From Motiliproteus sp. (GTDB taxonomy: Bacteria > Pseudomonadota > Gammaproteobacteria > Pseudomonadales > Balneatricaceae), in NCBI GenBank assembly GCA_026196225.1, contig JAPHRD010000004.1:1-64000 (forward strand): a DNA stretch of 64,000 nt, given 5' to 3'. The notes beneath the pieces are model-generated. The model made no database searches. It was not told where the DNA came from and saw only the letters and a list, made by a program, of their open reading frames with translations. How positions within the stretch are numbered: the stretch's first letter is position 1; each line of letters starts with the position of its first letter. Positions 37,413-45,780 of this stretch are shown one piece after another. A program made the translations under genes and the position numbers.

Positions 37413-37801
37413 GCCCGCACTTTCGCCACCGTTTGATAGGGGCCGATCGGGCACTGCTTGATTCGCTGCACACTAAATATTCCCACAGCAAGTAACAACA
37501 CCAAGGTTAGCTGAACTACCGGCTGTTCAATCAACCAGATGGAGTAGCTTACCGAGATCGACATCGATGCGATGGCAACCCACTTGATCCGATTGGAGAT
37601 GCAACGCCGCTGCTGCCACTGGCTAATTATCTTTCCAAACAATCGATTTTCGGTGATCCAGCGATAATAGCGAGGCGATGATCGGGCAAAACACCAGGCC
37701 GACAAAAGTACAAAACAGGTAGTAGGTAGCAGGGGCAGAAAAACTCCCAACGTACCTAAAGCAAGAGATAAAACCCCAACCGTTCTATAGATCAAGATCA
37801 T
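37409..37801 (-). CDS. YbaN family (DUF454) inner-membrane protein
   Basis: This 130-residue protein has three hydrophobic helices (about 2-20, 24-36 with FLPLLPTTCFVLLSAWCFARSSPR, and 75-110) and the DUF454/YbaN hallmark GTLGVFLPLLPTT followed by CFARSSPRYYRWI. Function is unknown. The ATG at 37801 is preceded by GGGGAG; the track start at 37816 is five codons upstream. It lies downstream of katA across two strong hairpins. Confidence 0.85.
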   Translation of the reverse strand: MILIYRTVGVLSLALGTLGVFLPLLPTTCFVLLSAWCFARSSPRYYRWITENRLFGKIISQWQQRRCISNRIKWVAIASMSISVSYSIWLIEQPVVQLTLVLLLAVGIFSVQRIKQCPIGPYQTVAKVRA

Positions 37802-37830
37802 GGTGAATCTCCCCAATTAAGCGGCCGGTA

Positions 37831-37864
37831 CTGACAGTCGGGCTGCAACGGCAGCGACTGTCAG
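37831..37864 (-). terminator. Long hairpin downstream of katA
   Basis: CTGACAGTC and GACTGTCAG pair perfectly, and inside them GCTGC and GCAGC pair around AACG, giving 14 base pairs with a 2-base bulge. No T-run follows on either strand, so it may be an unusual terminator, an mRNA stabiliser or an operator for the next gene. Confidence 0.45.
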
Positions 37865-37871
37865 CATCCGC

Positions 37872-37904
37872 GTGATGGCTCTACCAAAACAGCTCGGCCA
37901 TCAC
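37872..37904 (-). terminator. Second hairpin downstream of katA
   Basis: GTGATGGC and GCCATCAC form a perfect 8-bp inverted repeat around a 17-base loop, seven bases from the previous hairpin. As above, no T-run is present, so the role is uncertain. Confidence 0.4.
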
Positions 37905-37914
37905 AGCTATACCA

Positions 37915-37942
37915 CCACTACTCCATCTCCACTACTCCATCA
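37915..37942. repeat. 14-bp tandem duplication at the katA stop codon
   Basis: CCACTACTCCATC occurs twice at a 14-base period (37915-37928 and 37929-37942, one mismatch at the last base). The katA stop codon lies in the second copy. This looks like a slippage duplication; because 14 is not a multiple of three, the second copy of the stop triplet is out of frame. Confidence 0.75.
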
Positions 37943-39371
37943 CCACGCCTAGCGCATCGGCCACGCCAGCACCGTAAGCAGGATCAGCCAGTGCACAGTG
38001 GCGGATATGCCGCTGCTGGATTTCCAGTGACGCCCCACCCAGCGAGCGGGCGGTATTTTCGAACAGTACTCGCTGCTGCGCCGGAGACATCAGGCGGAAC
38101 AAGACTCCCGGCTGAGAGAAATAGTCATCATCTTCCCGGTGATCCCAACGTCCTGCCGCTCCCTGCAGGGTCAGCGCTGGTTCGGCGTAGTCCTCTTGCT
38201 GCTGCCATTCCCCTTGGCTGTTGGGCTCATAGCCGATTCGACCACCCTGATTGCCATCAACCCGCATGGCGCCGTCGCGATGATAGCTGTGAACCGGGCA
38301 GCGGGGTGCGTTCACCGGAATCTGATGGTGATTGACACCGAGGCGGTAACGCTGGGCATCCCCATAGGAGAACAGTCGACCTTGCAGCATCTTGTCTGGG
38401 GAGAAACCGATCCCCGGAACTACACTGGCAGGGTTGAAGGCAGATTGCTCGACCTCGGCAAAGAAGTTTTCCGGATTGCGGTTCAGCTCCATCACTCCCA
38501 CTTCGATCAACGGATAATCGGCCTTGGGCCAGATCTTGGTCAGATCAAAGGGATTGAAAGGACTGCTGGCAGCCTGCTCTTCGGTCATCACCTGAATCGC
38601 TAGGGTCCAAGAGGGGTAATCAGCACTCTCGATGGCATCGTAGAGATCTCGATGGTGACTCTCACGATCTTGACCAATCAGGGATTCAGACTCCTGGTCG
38701 GTAAGATTCTTGATGCCCTGATTAGAGGTGAAGTGGAATTTGACCCACACCCGCTCGTTGTCGGCGTTGATCATACTGAAAGTATGACTGCCAAAGCCGT
38801 GCATATGGCGGTAGCTGGCGGGAATACCTCGGTCACTCATTACAATGGTCACCTGGTGCAACGCTTCCGGCAGTGAGGTCCAGAAATCCCAATTGTTCTC
38901 GGCGCTACGCATATTGGTGCGCGGATCGCGCTTAACAGCATGGTTCAGGTCTGGAAATTTCAGCGGATCACGGAGAAAGAATACCGGGGTGTTATTACCC
39001 ACCAGATCCCAGTTTCCCTCTTCGGTATAAAACTTCAGGGCGAAACCACGAATATCCCGCTCAGCATCTGCTGCCCCGCGCTCGCCTGCCACGGTGGTAA
39101 AACGGGCAAACAACTCAGTCTTTTTTCCTACCTCTGAGAAGATCTTGGCGCGGCTAAAACGGCTAATATCCTGGGTAACGGTAAAGGTGCCGTAAGCACC
39201 GGAACCTTTGGCGTGCATACGGCGCTCGGGAATCACTTCGCGATCAAAATGCGCCAGCTTTTCTAAAAACCAAACATCCTGCAGCAGTTGTGGGCCACGG
39301 GGTCCGGCAGTCATTACATTTTGGTTATCGGCAACCGGGCATCCGGCGGCTGTAGTCAGCTTCTTATTCAT
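37932..39371 (-). CDS. katA: Monofunctional haem catalase
   Basis: This 479-residue small-subunit catalase breaks down hydrogen peroxide. The distal His is in [13 protein letters not shown], the Asn in [18 protein letters not shown], and the haem-ligating Tyr in [14 protein letters not shown]. There is no signal peptide, so it should be cytoplasmic. It most resembles the clade III KatA group. It is divergent from pyk; an A/T-rich repeat sits in its promoter region. Confidence 0.95.
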   Translation of the reverse strand: MNKKLTTAAGCPVADNQNVMTAGPRGPQLLQDVWFLEKLAHFDREVIPERRMHAKGSGAYGTFTVTQDISRFSRAKIFSEVGKKTELFARFTTVAGERGAADAERDIRGFALKFYTEEGNWDLVGNNTPVFFLRDPLKFPDLNHAVKRDPRTNMRSAENNWDFWTSLPEALHQVTIVMSDRGIPASYRHMHGFGSHTFSMINADNERVWVKFHFTSNQGIKNLTDQESESLIGQDRESHHRDLYDAIESADYPSWTLAIQVMTEEQAASSPFNPFDLTKIWPKADYPLIEVGVMELNRNPENFFAEVEQSAFNPASVVPGIGFSPDKMLQGRLFSYGDAQRYRLGVNHHQIPVNAPRCPVHSYHRDGAMRVDGNQGGRIGYEPNSQGEWQQQEDYAEPALTLQGAAGRWDHREDDDYFSQPGVLFRLMSPAQQRVLFENTARSLGGASLEIQQRHIRHCALADPAYGAGVADALGVVME

Positions 39372-39421
39372 CTTGGCATCTCCATCAATTCAGTCAGCCA
39401 TTTCAGAGTAAGAAAAAACCA

Positions 39422-39447
39422 TAGATTAAAGAAATTAATTAAATCTA
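39422..39447. promoter_or_regulatory. A/T-rich inverted repeat upstream of katA
   Basis: TAGATT and AATCTA flank a 14-base A/T-rich centre 50-75 bases before the katA start. ATAG at its edge recalls one OxyR half-site, but the full OxyR consensus is not met, so regulation by OxyR is only a guess. Confidence 0.25.
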
Positions 39448-39607
39448 ATCATTGGTTTTATTTTAGCTATGGATGTTATTATTCCTGTCTACAGCCCGCT
39501 TTCGACCTACACTTTCACCATAAGCCGCCGATTTCATAAAAGGTTCTATTTTTCAGCTTATTATTGGCAACCAACGCAACTACAACACTACCCTTGGAAG
39601 TATCCCT

Positions 39608-41044
39608 ATGTATCGTCGTACCAAGATCCTCACCACCCTGGGCCCGGCAACGGACCGCGACAACAACCTGGAAAAGATTCTCCGTGCCGGTGCTAATACC
39701 GTACGCATGAATTTCTCCCACGGTACCGCGGAAGACCATATTCGACGGGCCGATGAAGTGCGGGAGATCGCCCAGCGCCTGGGTACCCATGTGGCGATTT
39801 TGGGTGATCTGCAAGGCCCAAAGATTCGAATCTCCACTTTTAAAGAGAGCAAAATCGAGCTATCCCAGGGAGCCCAATTCACCCTTGATGGTGAGCTCGC
39901 TCCGGGTGAAGGCGACCAGCAGCGGGTCGGACTCGATTACAAAGACCTCCCCAAAGATCTGACCACTGGCGATATCCTGCTGCTGGATGATGGTCGTGTT
40001 CGCCTAGAGGTGACGGCTATTGAAGGTGCTCAGGTACAAACCAAGGTAACCGTCGCAGGCCCTCTTTCTAACAATAAGGGCATCAACAAATTGGGCGGTG
40101 GTCTTTCAGCAGCAGCGCTAACCGATAAGGATAAAGCCGACATCAAAACCGCCGCTCAGATCGGTGTGGACTATCTGGCTATCTCCTTTCCCCGCAGCGG
40201 TGAAGACATGGTTTACGCCCGCAATCTCGCCCAACAGGCCGGGTTAAATGCGATGCTGGTGGCCAAAGTGGAGCGCGCCGAAACTGTCGCCAGCGATGAA
40301 GCGATCGACGATATTATTGAAGCTTCCGATGCGGTGATGGTGGCCCGCGGTGACCTTGGAGTAGAAATCGGTGATGCGGAGTTGATGGGTGTCCAAAAGC
40401 GTCTGATCCGCCGGGCCAGACAGCTCAATCGCTTAGTGATTACAGCTACCCAGATGATGGAATCGATGATTAGCAACCCCATGCCCACCCGTGCCGAGGT
40501 GATGGACGTGGCTAACGCTGTGTTGGATGGCACCGACGCAGTGATGCTTTCTGGCGAAACGGCCGCCGGAAGATTTCCGGTAGAGACTGTGGAAGCGATG
40601 GTCGATGTCTGTATCGGTGCCGAAAAGCACCCCAGCCTCAATGTTTCCCGTCACCGTATGGGCAAAGAGTTTACCGATATCAACGAAGCGGTAGCGATGG
40701 CCACCATGTATGCTGCCAACCATATGAAGGGGATGAAGGCGATCATCTCGTTGACCGAATCCGGCAGCACCCCCATGCTGCTTTCCCGGATCAGCTCCGG
40801 CCTGCCTATCTTTTCACTATCCCGGCACACCAGCACCCTGAATCGAACCGCCCTCTATCGTGGCGTCTATCCCATTCGGTTTGAATTCAGCCACGACGAT
40901 ATCACCCATGTAGCTGAAGAGGCACTGAAAGCACTGAAAGATAGAGGCGATATCAAATGCGGTGACCTGGTGCTATTAACCCACGGTGACGACTACGCCA
41001 CCACCGGTTCCACAAATAGCTGCAAGGTACTAACCGTCAGCTAA
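39608..41044 (+). CDS. pyk: Pyruvate kinase
   Basis: This 478-residue enzyme converts phosphoenolpyruvate and ADP to pyruvate and ATP. Visible are [21 protein letters not shown], the metal-binding [12 protein letters not shown], the active-site [10 protein letters not shown] and the ALMLSGE-type block [12 protein letters not shown], plus a C-terminal regulatory domain ending TNSCKVLTV. It resembles the PykA type. The gene is divergent from katA. Confidence 0.96.
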   Translation: MYRRTKILTTLGPATDRDNNLEKILRAGANTVRMNFSHGTAEDHIRRADEVREIAQRLGTHVAILGDLQGPKIRISTFKESKIELSQGAQFTLDGELAPGEGDQQRVGLDYKDLPKDLTTGDILLLDDGRVRLEVTAIEGAQVQTKVTVAGPLSNNKGINKLGGGLSAAALTDKDKADIKTAAQIGVDYLAISFPRSGEDMVYARNLAQQAGLNAMLVAKVERAETVASDEAIDDIIEASDAVMVARGDLGVEIGDAELMGVQKRLIRRARQLNRLVITATQMMESMISNPMPTRAEVMDVANAVLDGTDAVMLSGETAAGRFPVETVEAMVDVCIGAEKHPSLNVSRHRMGKEFTDINEAVAMATMYAANHMKGMKAIISLTESGSTPMLLSRISSGLPIFSLSRHTSTLNRTALYRGVYPIRFEFSHDDITHVAEEALKALKDRGDIKCGDLVLLTHGDDYATTGSTNSCKVLTVS

Positions 41045-41060
41045 TGCTGTTGCCAATCAC

Positions 41061-41088
41061 AGAAAGCCGTCGTTGCCGGCGGCTTTCT
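41061..41088 (+). terminator. Hairpin downstream of pyk
   Basis: AGAAAGCCG and CGGCTTTCT form a perfect 9-bp stem 16 bases after the pyk stop, with a 10-base loop. The T-run is short (only the TTT within the stem), so termination strength is uncertain. Confidence 0.5.
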
Positions 41089-41090
41089 AT

Positions 41091-41208
41091 TGGCCCTATT
41101 CACTATCGAAAGATCCCACATTATTCTCTTTCCTGACGAACTTCCCCGTTCTATTCATGTCTCTGTTTGGCTGGCTCTGAATAGGGCCAGATGATTTACA
41201 CCTATTCA
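41091..41208. repeat. 12-bp inverted repeat and CTATTCA boxes upstream of the metal-type gene cluster
   Basis: TGGCCCTATTCA (41091-41102) is the exact reverse complement of TGAATAGGGCCA (41178-41189). The core CTATTCA also occurs at 41151-41157 and 41202-41208, so four copies (three direct, one inverted) lie within 120 bases, ending about 85 bases before the first gene. They may be binding sites of one regulator, or the inverted pair may fold as RNA. Confidence 0.5.
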
Positions 41209-41292
41209 CCTTAATAACGGTACTTTTGTACGCTTGCTGATCAATAAGTCTTGCCATTAGACTCAAATCAAGATTTTCTAGGGGCTATTGTT

Positions 41293-41664
41293 TTGGATCG
41301 AGTATTACTACAACTGCTGCGGTGTTCGCTCTGCTTTATGGTAGCAGTGGTTCTATCGATGCCTGTTGTGGTCAATGCCGGTCACAATCCGTTAGCTCAA
41401 GATCAGCACAAGCAACAGCGCCATCAGTTTCTATCTGGCACTGCGGATACCGACGCCACTCATTTCCATAAAGACGGCAGTCCGGAGGAGCAAAAACCTT
41501 CTCACCAACACGGCCATAATCCAGCAGACCACCTACACGAGTCCGCCCATCCGTTGTCCCAATACCCACTGCTGTCGGAATCAGAAAATTCAATCCTAGC
41601 GGACTACAACCACCGCTATCTATCCCTGTTACAGCCTCCACCGACCCAGCCTCCACAGCGCTAA
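41293..41664 (+). CDS. Histidine-rich exported protein of unknown function
   Basis: The protein has a hydrophobic signal segment (about residues 5-27, ending near VVNAG) and a hydrophilic mature part with about 14 His, as in HKQQRHQF, THFHKDG, HQHGHNPADHLHESAH. Such His-rich periplasmic tails usually bind Zn, Ni, Co or Cu. I know no family for it. The track begins at 41251; I prefer the TTG at 41293 (123 residues), which follows AGGGG and starts just before the hydrophobic segment. A downstream HupE/UreJ gene strengthens the metal inference. Confidence 0.65.
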   Translation: MDRVLLQLLRCSLCFMVAVVLSMPVVVNAGHNPLAQDQHKQQRHQFLSGTADTDATHFHKDGSPEEQKPSHQHGHNPADHLHESAHPLSQYPLLSESENSILADYNHRYLSLLQPPPTQPPQR

Positions 41665-41738
41665 TGTCCTCCGCTAACCACTGCCGATGACACCGCAGAT
41701 GGTTTTCTAATTAGCTTATTTTTAGTTAGGACATATTG

Positions 41739-42470
41739 ATGAAATATTCTTTTTTCAAAGAAGGCTTACTGCCACCTCTCAGGCCCTTAGGTCTGAACAT
41801 AATGCTGCCGTTATTTATACTCCTGATCGGCCTGCCGGGGCTCACATTTGCCCATGGTGTTACTGCCGGTGACCAGGGATATATTCAAGAGATCAGCGGG
41901 GTTAACCTGTTGCCATTTATCTACCTTGGCGCCAAACATATGGTGACCGGATACGATCACCTGCTGTTCCTGTTTGGCGTGATCTTCTTTCTCTATCGGC
42001 TCAGCCATATCGGCATCTATGTCAGCCTATTCGCCCTCGGGCATTCCACCACGCTACTGCTGGGTGTTTATCTGGATATTCCAGCCAACGCCTATCTGAT
42101 CGACGCTATCATCGGTTTGTCGGTGGTGTACAAAGCACTGGATAACCTGGGCGCATTTCAACGCTGGTTTGGGGTTCAACCCAACACCAAAGCAGCCACC
42201 CTGATCTTTGGCTTTTTCCACGGATTCGGCCTGGCCACCAAAATCCAGGAGTTCGAGATTGCTCCAGATGGATTGCTGGCGAATCTGATCGCTTTCAATG
42301 TCGGAGTGGAGATTGGTCAGCTAATAGCCCTGGCATTGATCCTGATCCTCATGGGGTTCTGGCGGCGCTCACCGGGATTCTTCCGCCACGCCTACCACAG
42401 CAATGTCGCCCTCATGAGCGGCGGCTTTATGTTGATGGGCTACCAATTGGTCGGCTACGCCATCTCCTGA
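41739..42470 (+). CDS. HupE/UreJ family membrane protein
   Basis: This 243-residue protein has an N-terminal hydrophobic segment with a signal-like end (LTFAHG), a periplasmic stretch, and six or so helices with the family marks AKHMVTGYDHLLFLFGV, ALGHSTTLL and FGFFHGFGLATK. HupE/UreJ proteins carry nickel or related metals in some bacteria; the extended N-terminal form is often linked to other metal genes. The start is the ATG at 41739 (AGGA seven bases before); the track uses the preceding TTG. It lies between a His-rich protein and a membrane-anchored protein. Confidence 0.85.
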   Translation: MKYSFFKEGLLPPLRPLGLNIMLPLFILLIGLPGLTFAHGVTAGDQGYIQEISGVNLLPFIYLGAKHMVTGYDHLLFLFGVIFFLYRLSHIGIYVSLFALGHSTTLLLGVYLDIPANAYLIDAIIGLSVVYKALDNLGAFQRWFGVQPNTKAATLIFGFFHGFGLATKIQEFEIAPDGLLANLIAFNVGVEIGQLIALALILILMGFWRRSPGFFRHAYHSNVALMSGGFMLMGYQLVGYAIS

Positions 42471-42533
42471 TATTCAAATTATCCTCTGCCCCAAGACATC
42501 GGACGGCAGAGCAAAGCACTTATGAGGTTTTAA

Positions 42534-43172
42534 ATGTATAACTCAAACATTCCATCCCACAGCGATCTACCATCAACCAAGCAGCTTCTAGTCTCGACCC
42601 TGGCTGCTGGGGTTTTCGCTGCAATGGTACTGGTAACGGCCATTCTACCGGCTGAATACGGCATCGATCCCACCGGTATCGGACAAACCCTCGGCCTAAC
42701 CCAGATGGGGGAGATCAAAGCATCATTAGCGGATGAAGCTCGCCACGCCAAAGAGAAGGAAATTGCGTCAAAACCGCTGCCTTCATCTCAACCTAGCCAG
42801 CAGGTTCAAGCCGCTGAGACGACTTCAAAAACTGATGCTGCTAACGCCACACCATTAAAACAGGACCAACGCCAGATCACCTTGGCTCCGGGCGCTGCGG
42901 CAGAGGTAAAAATGGCGATGCGTAAGGGTGCCAAGGTTCGTTTCACCTGGACCACAGAAGGCGGCCCCGTCAACTTCGACACCCATGGCGATAACCACCT
43001 GACCGAATATCACGGCTACAACAAAGGCAGAAGCGTTAGCAGCGATGGCGGTGAACTGGTTGCCGCATTCGATGGCAATCACGGCTGGTACTGGCGTAAC
43101 CGATCCGACCAGACAGTTACCGTCAACCTAACGACCGAAGGAGAATATAAGGTGATCGCCCGCGTTCTGTAG
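42534..43172 (+). CDS. Membrane-anchored periplasmic protein, 'transmembrane anchor' family
   Basis: This 212-residue protein has one N-terminal transmembrane helix (about 19-43, with LVTAILPAEYGIDPTGIG just after), a Lys/Ala/Gln-rich spacer (about 70-115) and a C-terminal beta-rich domain with FTWTTEGGPVNFDTHGD and GNHGWYWRNRSDQTVTV. The AEYGIDPTGIGxxLGLTQMGEIK block is typical of proteins annotated only as transmembrane anchor protein. A GAGG site precedes the ATG. Its function is unknown, but it regularly accompanies HupE/UreJ genes as far as I recall, and does so here. Confidence 0.75.
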   Translation: MYNSNIPSHSDLPSTKQLLVSTLAAGVFAAMVLVTAILPAEYGIDPTGIGQTLGLTQMGEIKASLADEARHAKEKEIASKPLPSSQPSQQVQAAETTSKTDAANATPLKQDQRQITLAPGAAAEVKMAMRKGAKVRFTWTTEGGPVNFDTHGDNHLTEYHGYNKGRSVSSDGGELVAAFDGNHGWYWRNRSDQTVTVNLTTEGEYKVIARVL

Positions 43173-43195
43173 AAATATACTGAACGCTACAAAAC

Positions 43196-43224
43196 AAAAA
43201 ACCGCGCTCTAGGGCGCGGTTTTT
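43196..43224. terminator. Bidirectional intrinsic terminator
   Basis: AAAAACCGCGC and GCGCGGTTTTT pair around TCTAGG, with A-runs and T-runs on both sides, so it can end both the anchor-protein transcript and the convergent serA transcript (stop at 43247). Confidence 0.9.
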
Positions 43225-43246
43225 CTTTAGCGATAGTGTCGCTAGC

Positions 43247-44479
43247 TTAGAACAGAACCCGGCAGCGAATAGTGCCAGGAATCTTCTGCAACTGTTTCAA
43301 TGCCAGGTCACTGTGCTCGGCATCGATATCCATCACAACATAACCAACCTTGTCAGTCGTTTGCAGGTACTGACCGCTGATGTTGATGTTGTTTTCAGAG
43401 AAGATAGTGTTGATGTTGGTCAGCACGCCAGGCACGTTTTCGTGGATATGCAGCAGACGGTGCTTGCCAGGGTGAGAAGGCAACGCCACTTCTGGGAAGT
43501 TAACGGAAGTGATGGTGGAACCGTTATCACTGTAACGAACCAGCTTTTCAGCAACTTCAACACCGATATTTTCCTGCGCTTCCATGGTGCTACCGCCCAC
43601 GTGCGGAGTCAGAATCACGTTGTCGAACTCACGCAGTGGAGAGATAAACTCTTCGTCGTTAGACTTCGGCTCGGTGGGGAATACGTCGATCGCCGCACCC
43701 AGCAATTTACCTTCCGCCAAGCTTCCGGCCAGGGCTTCGATATCCACCACAGTACCGCGAGATGCGTTGATCAGGATGCTGCCGGCTTTCATCTTCGCCA
43801 GTTGCTCAGGACCAATCATATACTTGGTAGCAGGGGTTTCAGGTACGTGCAGGCTGACAATATCGCTGCAGGCTAGCAGCTCATCCAGTGAGCCCTTCTG
43901 GGAGGCATTACCGATAGGCAGCTTGGTCACTACGTCGTAGAAACACACTTCCATGCCCATGGATTCAGCCATAACACTGAGCTGAGAACCGATGCTGCCG
44001 TAGCCGATGATCCCCAGGCGCTTGCCACGGATCTCATAGGAGTTTTTAGCCGACTTGTTCCAAACACCACGGTGAGCCTTGGCGTTCTTCTCGGCAACGC
44101 CACGCAACAGGATGATCGCTTCAGCCAATACCAGTTCAGCAACACTACGAGTGTTGGAGAATGGAGCGTTAAAGACGGTTACACCGCGCTCGGTAGCAGC
44201 GCTGAGATTAACCTGATTGGTACCGATACAGAAGCAACCAACGGCCATCAGCTTGCTGGCAGCATTCAGGACTTTCTCGTTGATCTGACTACGGGAACGG
44301 ATACCCACAAAATGGGCGTCTTTGATGCGCTCGATCAGCTGATCTTCAGCCAGCGCGGTACTCAGATAATCGATGTTGGTGTAACCCTCTGCATTCAGAG
44401 CGTCAACGGCGGACTGGTGTACCCCCTCCAACAGCAGGAACTTGATCTTGCTCTTTTCCAGGGAAGTGATCTTACTCAT
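43247..44479 (-). CDS. serA: D-3-phosphoglycerate dehydrogenase
   Basis: SerA makes 3-phosphohydroxypyruvate for serine synthesis. The 410-residue protein has the Rossmann motif LGIIGYGSIGSQLSVMAESM with NAD-binding Asp after it, the catalytic Arg/Glu/His region (NASRGTVVD, LTPHVGGSTMEAQ) and a C-terminal ACT domain (about 335-410, VPGVLTNINTIF) that binds serine for feedback inhibition. This matches the short E. coli-type form. A ribosome site AAGGTC precedes the ATG. Confidence 0.96.
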   Translation of the reverse strand: MSKITSLEKSKIKFLLLEGVHQSAVDALNAEGYTNIDYLSTALAEDQLIERIKDAHFVGIRSRSQINEKVLNAASKLMAVGCFCIGTNQVNLSAATERGVTVFNAPFSNTRSVAELVLAEAIILLRGVAEKNAKAHRGVWNKSAKNSYEIRGKRLGIIGYGSIGSQLSVMAESMGMEVCFYDVVTKLPIGNASQKGSLDELLACSDIVSLHVPETPATKYMIGPEQLAKMKAGSILINASRGTVVDIEALAGSLAEGKLLGAAIDVFPTEPKSNDEEFISPLREFDNVILTPHVGGSTMEAQENIGVEVAEKLVRYSDNGSTITSVNFPEVALPSHPGKHRLLHIHENVPGVLTNINTIFSENNINISGQYLQTTDKVGYVVMDIDAEHSDLALKQLQKIPGTIRCRVLF

Positions 44480-44783
44480 GACCTTAAGGCAACCTCAATA
44501 ACTATTAACATGGTGGACAGGCAGTTACTTTTAACCATCCATCCGTCGCCCCAACTATTTGAAATAAAATCTATTTCTGGGGCCCTCATCGGCCTTACAG
44601 CCAATGCTAACAATGATCCGTATTGCTCTAACAACCAAGGTGGTTAACTGAGCCGGGTAACGCCGTTTCTAAAACGGGCGCCAATAATAGCATAGACTGT
44701 TTGTTTAACAGCCAGAAATGCCAGTTTCGAGGTTGAAATTATGCCAAGGGTAAATGAATGCAACTCATACAAAAAAACTCAAA
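44480..44783. other. Intergenic region between the LysR regulator gene and serA
   Basis: The 304-bp gap has no gene I can support. Two palindromes stand out: CCGTTT-CTA-AAACGG (44663-44677) and CTGTT-TGTTT-AACAG (44697-44711), about 200 bases upstream of serA, with an A/T-rich TATTAT between them on the serA strand. Both could be operator sites for serA. The LysR end has an A/T-rich tail with no clear terminator. Confidence 0.5.
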
Positions 44784-45665
44784 TCATCTTTTTATTAATG
44801 ATTGATCCAGCAAGAACTGCATAAACTGGCGATCAGCATGGGACAGGTAGCCACCTTTTTTCCAGGCGATACTGAGATCCAGCCACACCGGCTGCTGAAA
44901 GGGCACCGCCTTAAGCTCTGGATCATCGTCCACCACCATCCTCAAAAAGGTGGTAATGCCGAAGCCTTTTTTGACAATGGAACAGATCAGCGGAATCAAG
45001 TTGGTTTCGAAAGCCACCTGAGGCTGATGACCCGCGCGCTCACTGAGCCGATTGATAAACTCCCGATGGAAGTAACCTTCCTTAAACAGCACCAACTGCT
45101 GGGAGAAAAATTGCTCAAAACTGACTGCGTCCTCTTCGCTGAATGGATGATCTGCAGGCACACACACCACCATCTCTTCTCGAAGAAAGATTTCGGACTC
45201 CAGGGTATCGGGGATCTGATCACGAACCACAATGCCCATATCCAGCTCGCCCTGATCGATAAGCTGCTGGATATCTCGGGCTCCCGCTTCGATCACCGAT
45301 AGTTGCAGCTGCGGATACTGCAACTTGAAAGCCATCAGAATCTCCGGGAAGTAGTAACTGCCCAACATGCTGGGGATGCCGATGCGCACCTCACCTTTGC
45401 GCAAGCCCCGTAGCTCGCTCATCTCCAGCTCGGCCTGGCGGACCTGTGAAAGTATGCGCTCACTATGCTGGAGCAGCACCTGACCTTCAGAGGTTAGGCT
45501 GATCTGTTTGTCCTGACGATGAAACAGTAGCAACTCCAACTCAGCTTCCAGCTTTTGGATTGCGATGCTCACCGCCGGTTGCGCCATATGCAAGGCTTCA
45601 GCTGCGCGGGTAAAACTACCCTCGCTAGCCACCTGCTGAAAGATCTGTAGTTTGCGGATATCCAT
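44784..45665 (-). CDS. LysR-family transcriptional regulator
   Basis: This 293-residue regulator has an N-terminal winged helix-turn-helix (FQQVASEGSFTRAAEALHMAQPAVSIAIQKLE) and a substrate-binding domain from about residue 90 (VRIGIPSMLGSYYFPEILMAF). It is divergent from an MFS exporter gene, the usual layout for a LysR protein that controls its neighbour. The ATG at 45665 is used; the track begins at a TTG one codon earlier. The inducer is unknown. Confidence 0.9.
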   Translation of the reverse strand: MDIRKLQIFQQVASEGSFTRAAEALHMAQPAVSIAIQKLEAELELLLFHRQDKQISLTSEGQVLLQHSERILSQVRQAELEMSELRGLRKGEVRIGIPSMLGSYYFPEILMAFKLQYPQLQLSVIEAGARDIQQLIDQGELDMGIVVRDQIPDTLESEIFLREEMVVCVPADHPFSEEDAVSFEQFFSQQLVLFKEGYFHREFINRLSERAGHQPQVAFETNLIPLICSIVKKGFGITTFLRMVVDDDPELKAVPFQQPVWLDLSIAWKKGGYLSHADRQFMQFLLDQSLIKR

Positions 45666-45708
45666 CAATCATATCTTTTATATATGCAATTAATTTATTT
45701 TATATATT

Positions 45709-45736
45709 TTTTATATCTTATCCACTTGGCTATAAT
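45709..45736 (+). promoter_or_regulatory. Candidate promoter of the MFS transporter gene
   Basis: A perfect TATAAT at 45731-45736 stands 45 bases before the ATG. The -35 region is A/T-rich (TTTTAT at 45709) and weak, as expected for a promoter that needs the divergent LysR activator. Confidence 0.45.
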
Positions 45737-45780
45737 GCGTCCACTCCGCTATCCGGAGTCAAAGCAGCAGGAACAGCACC

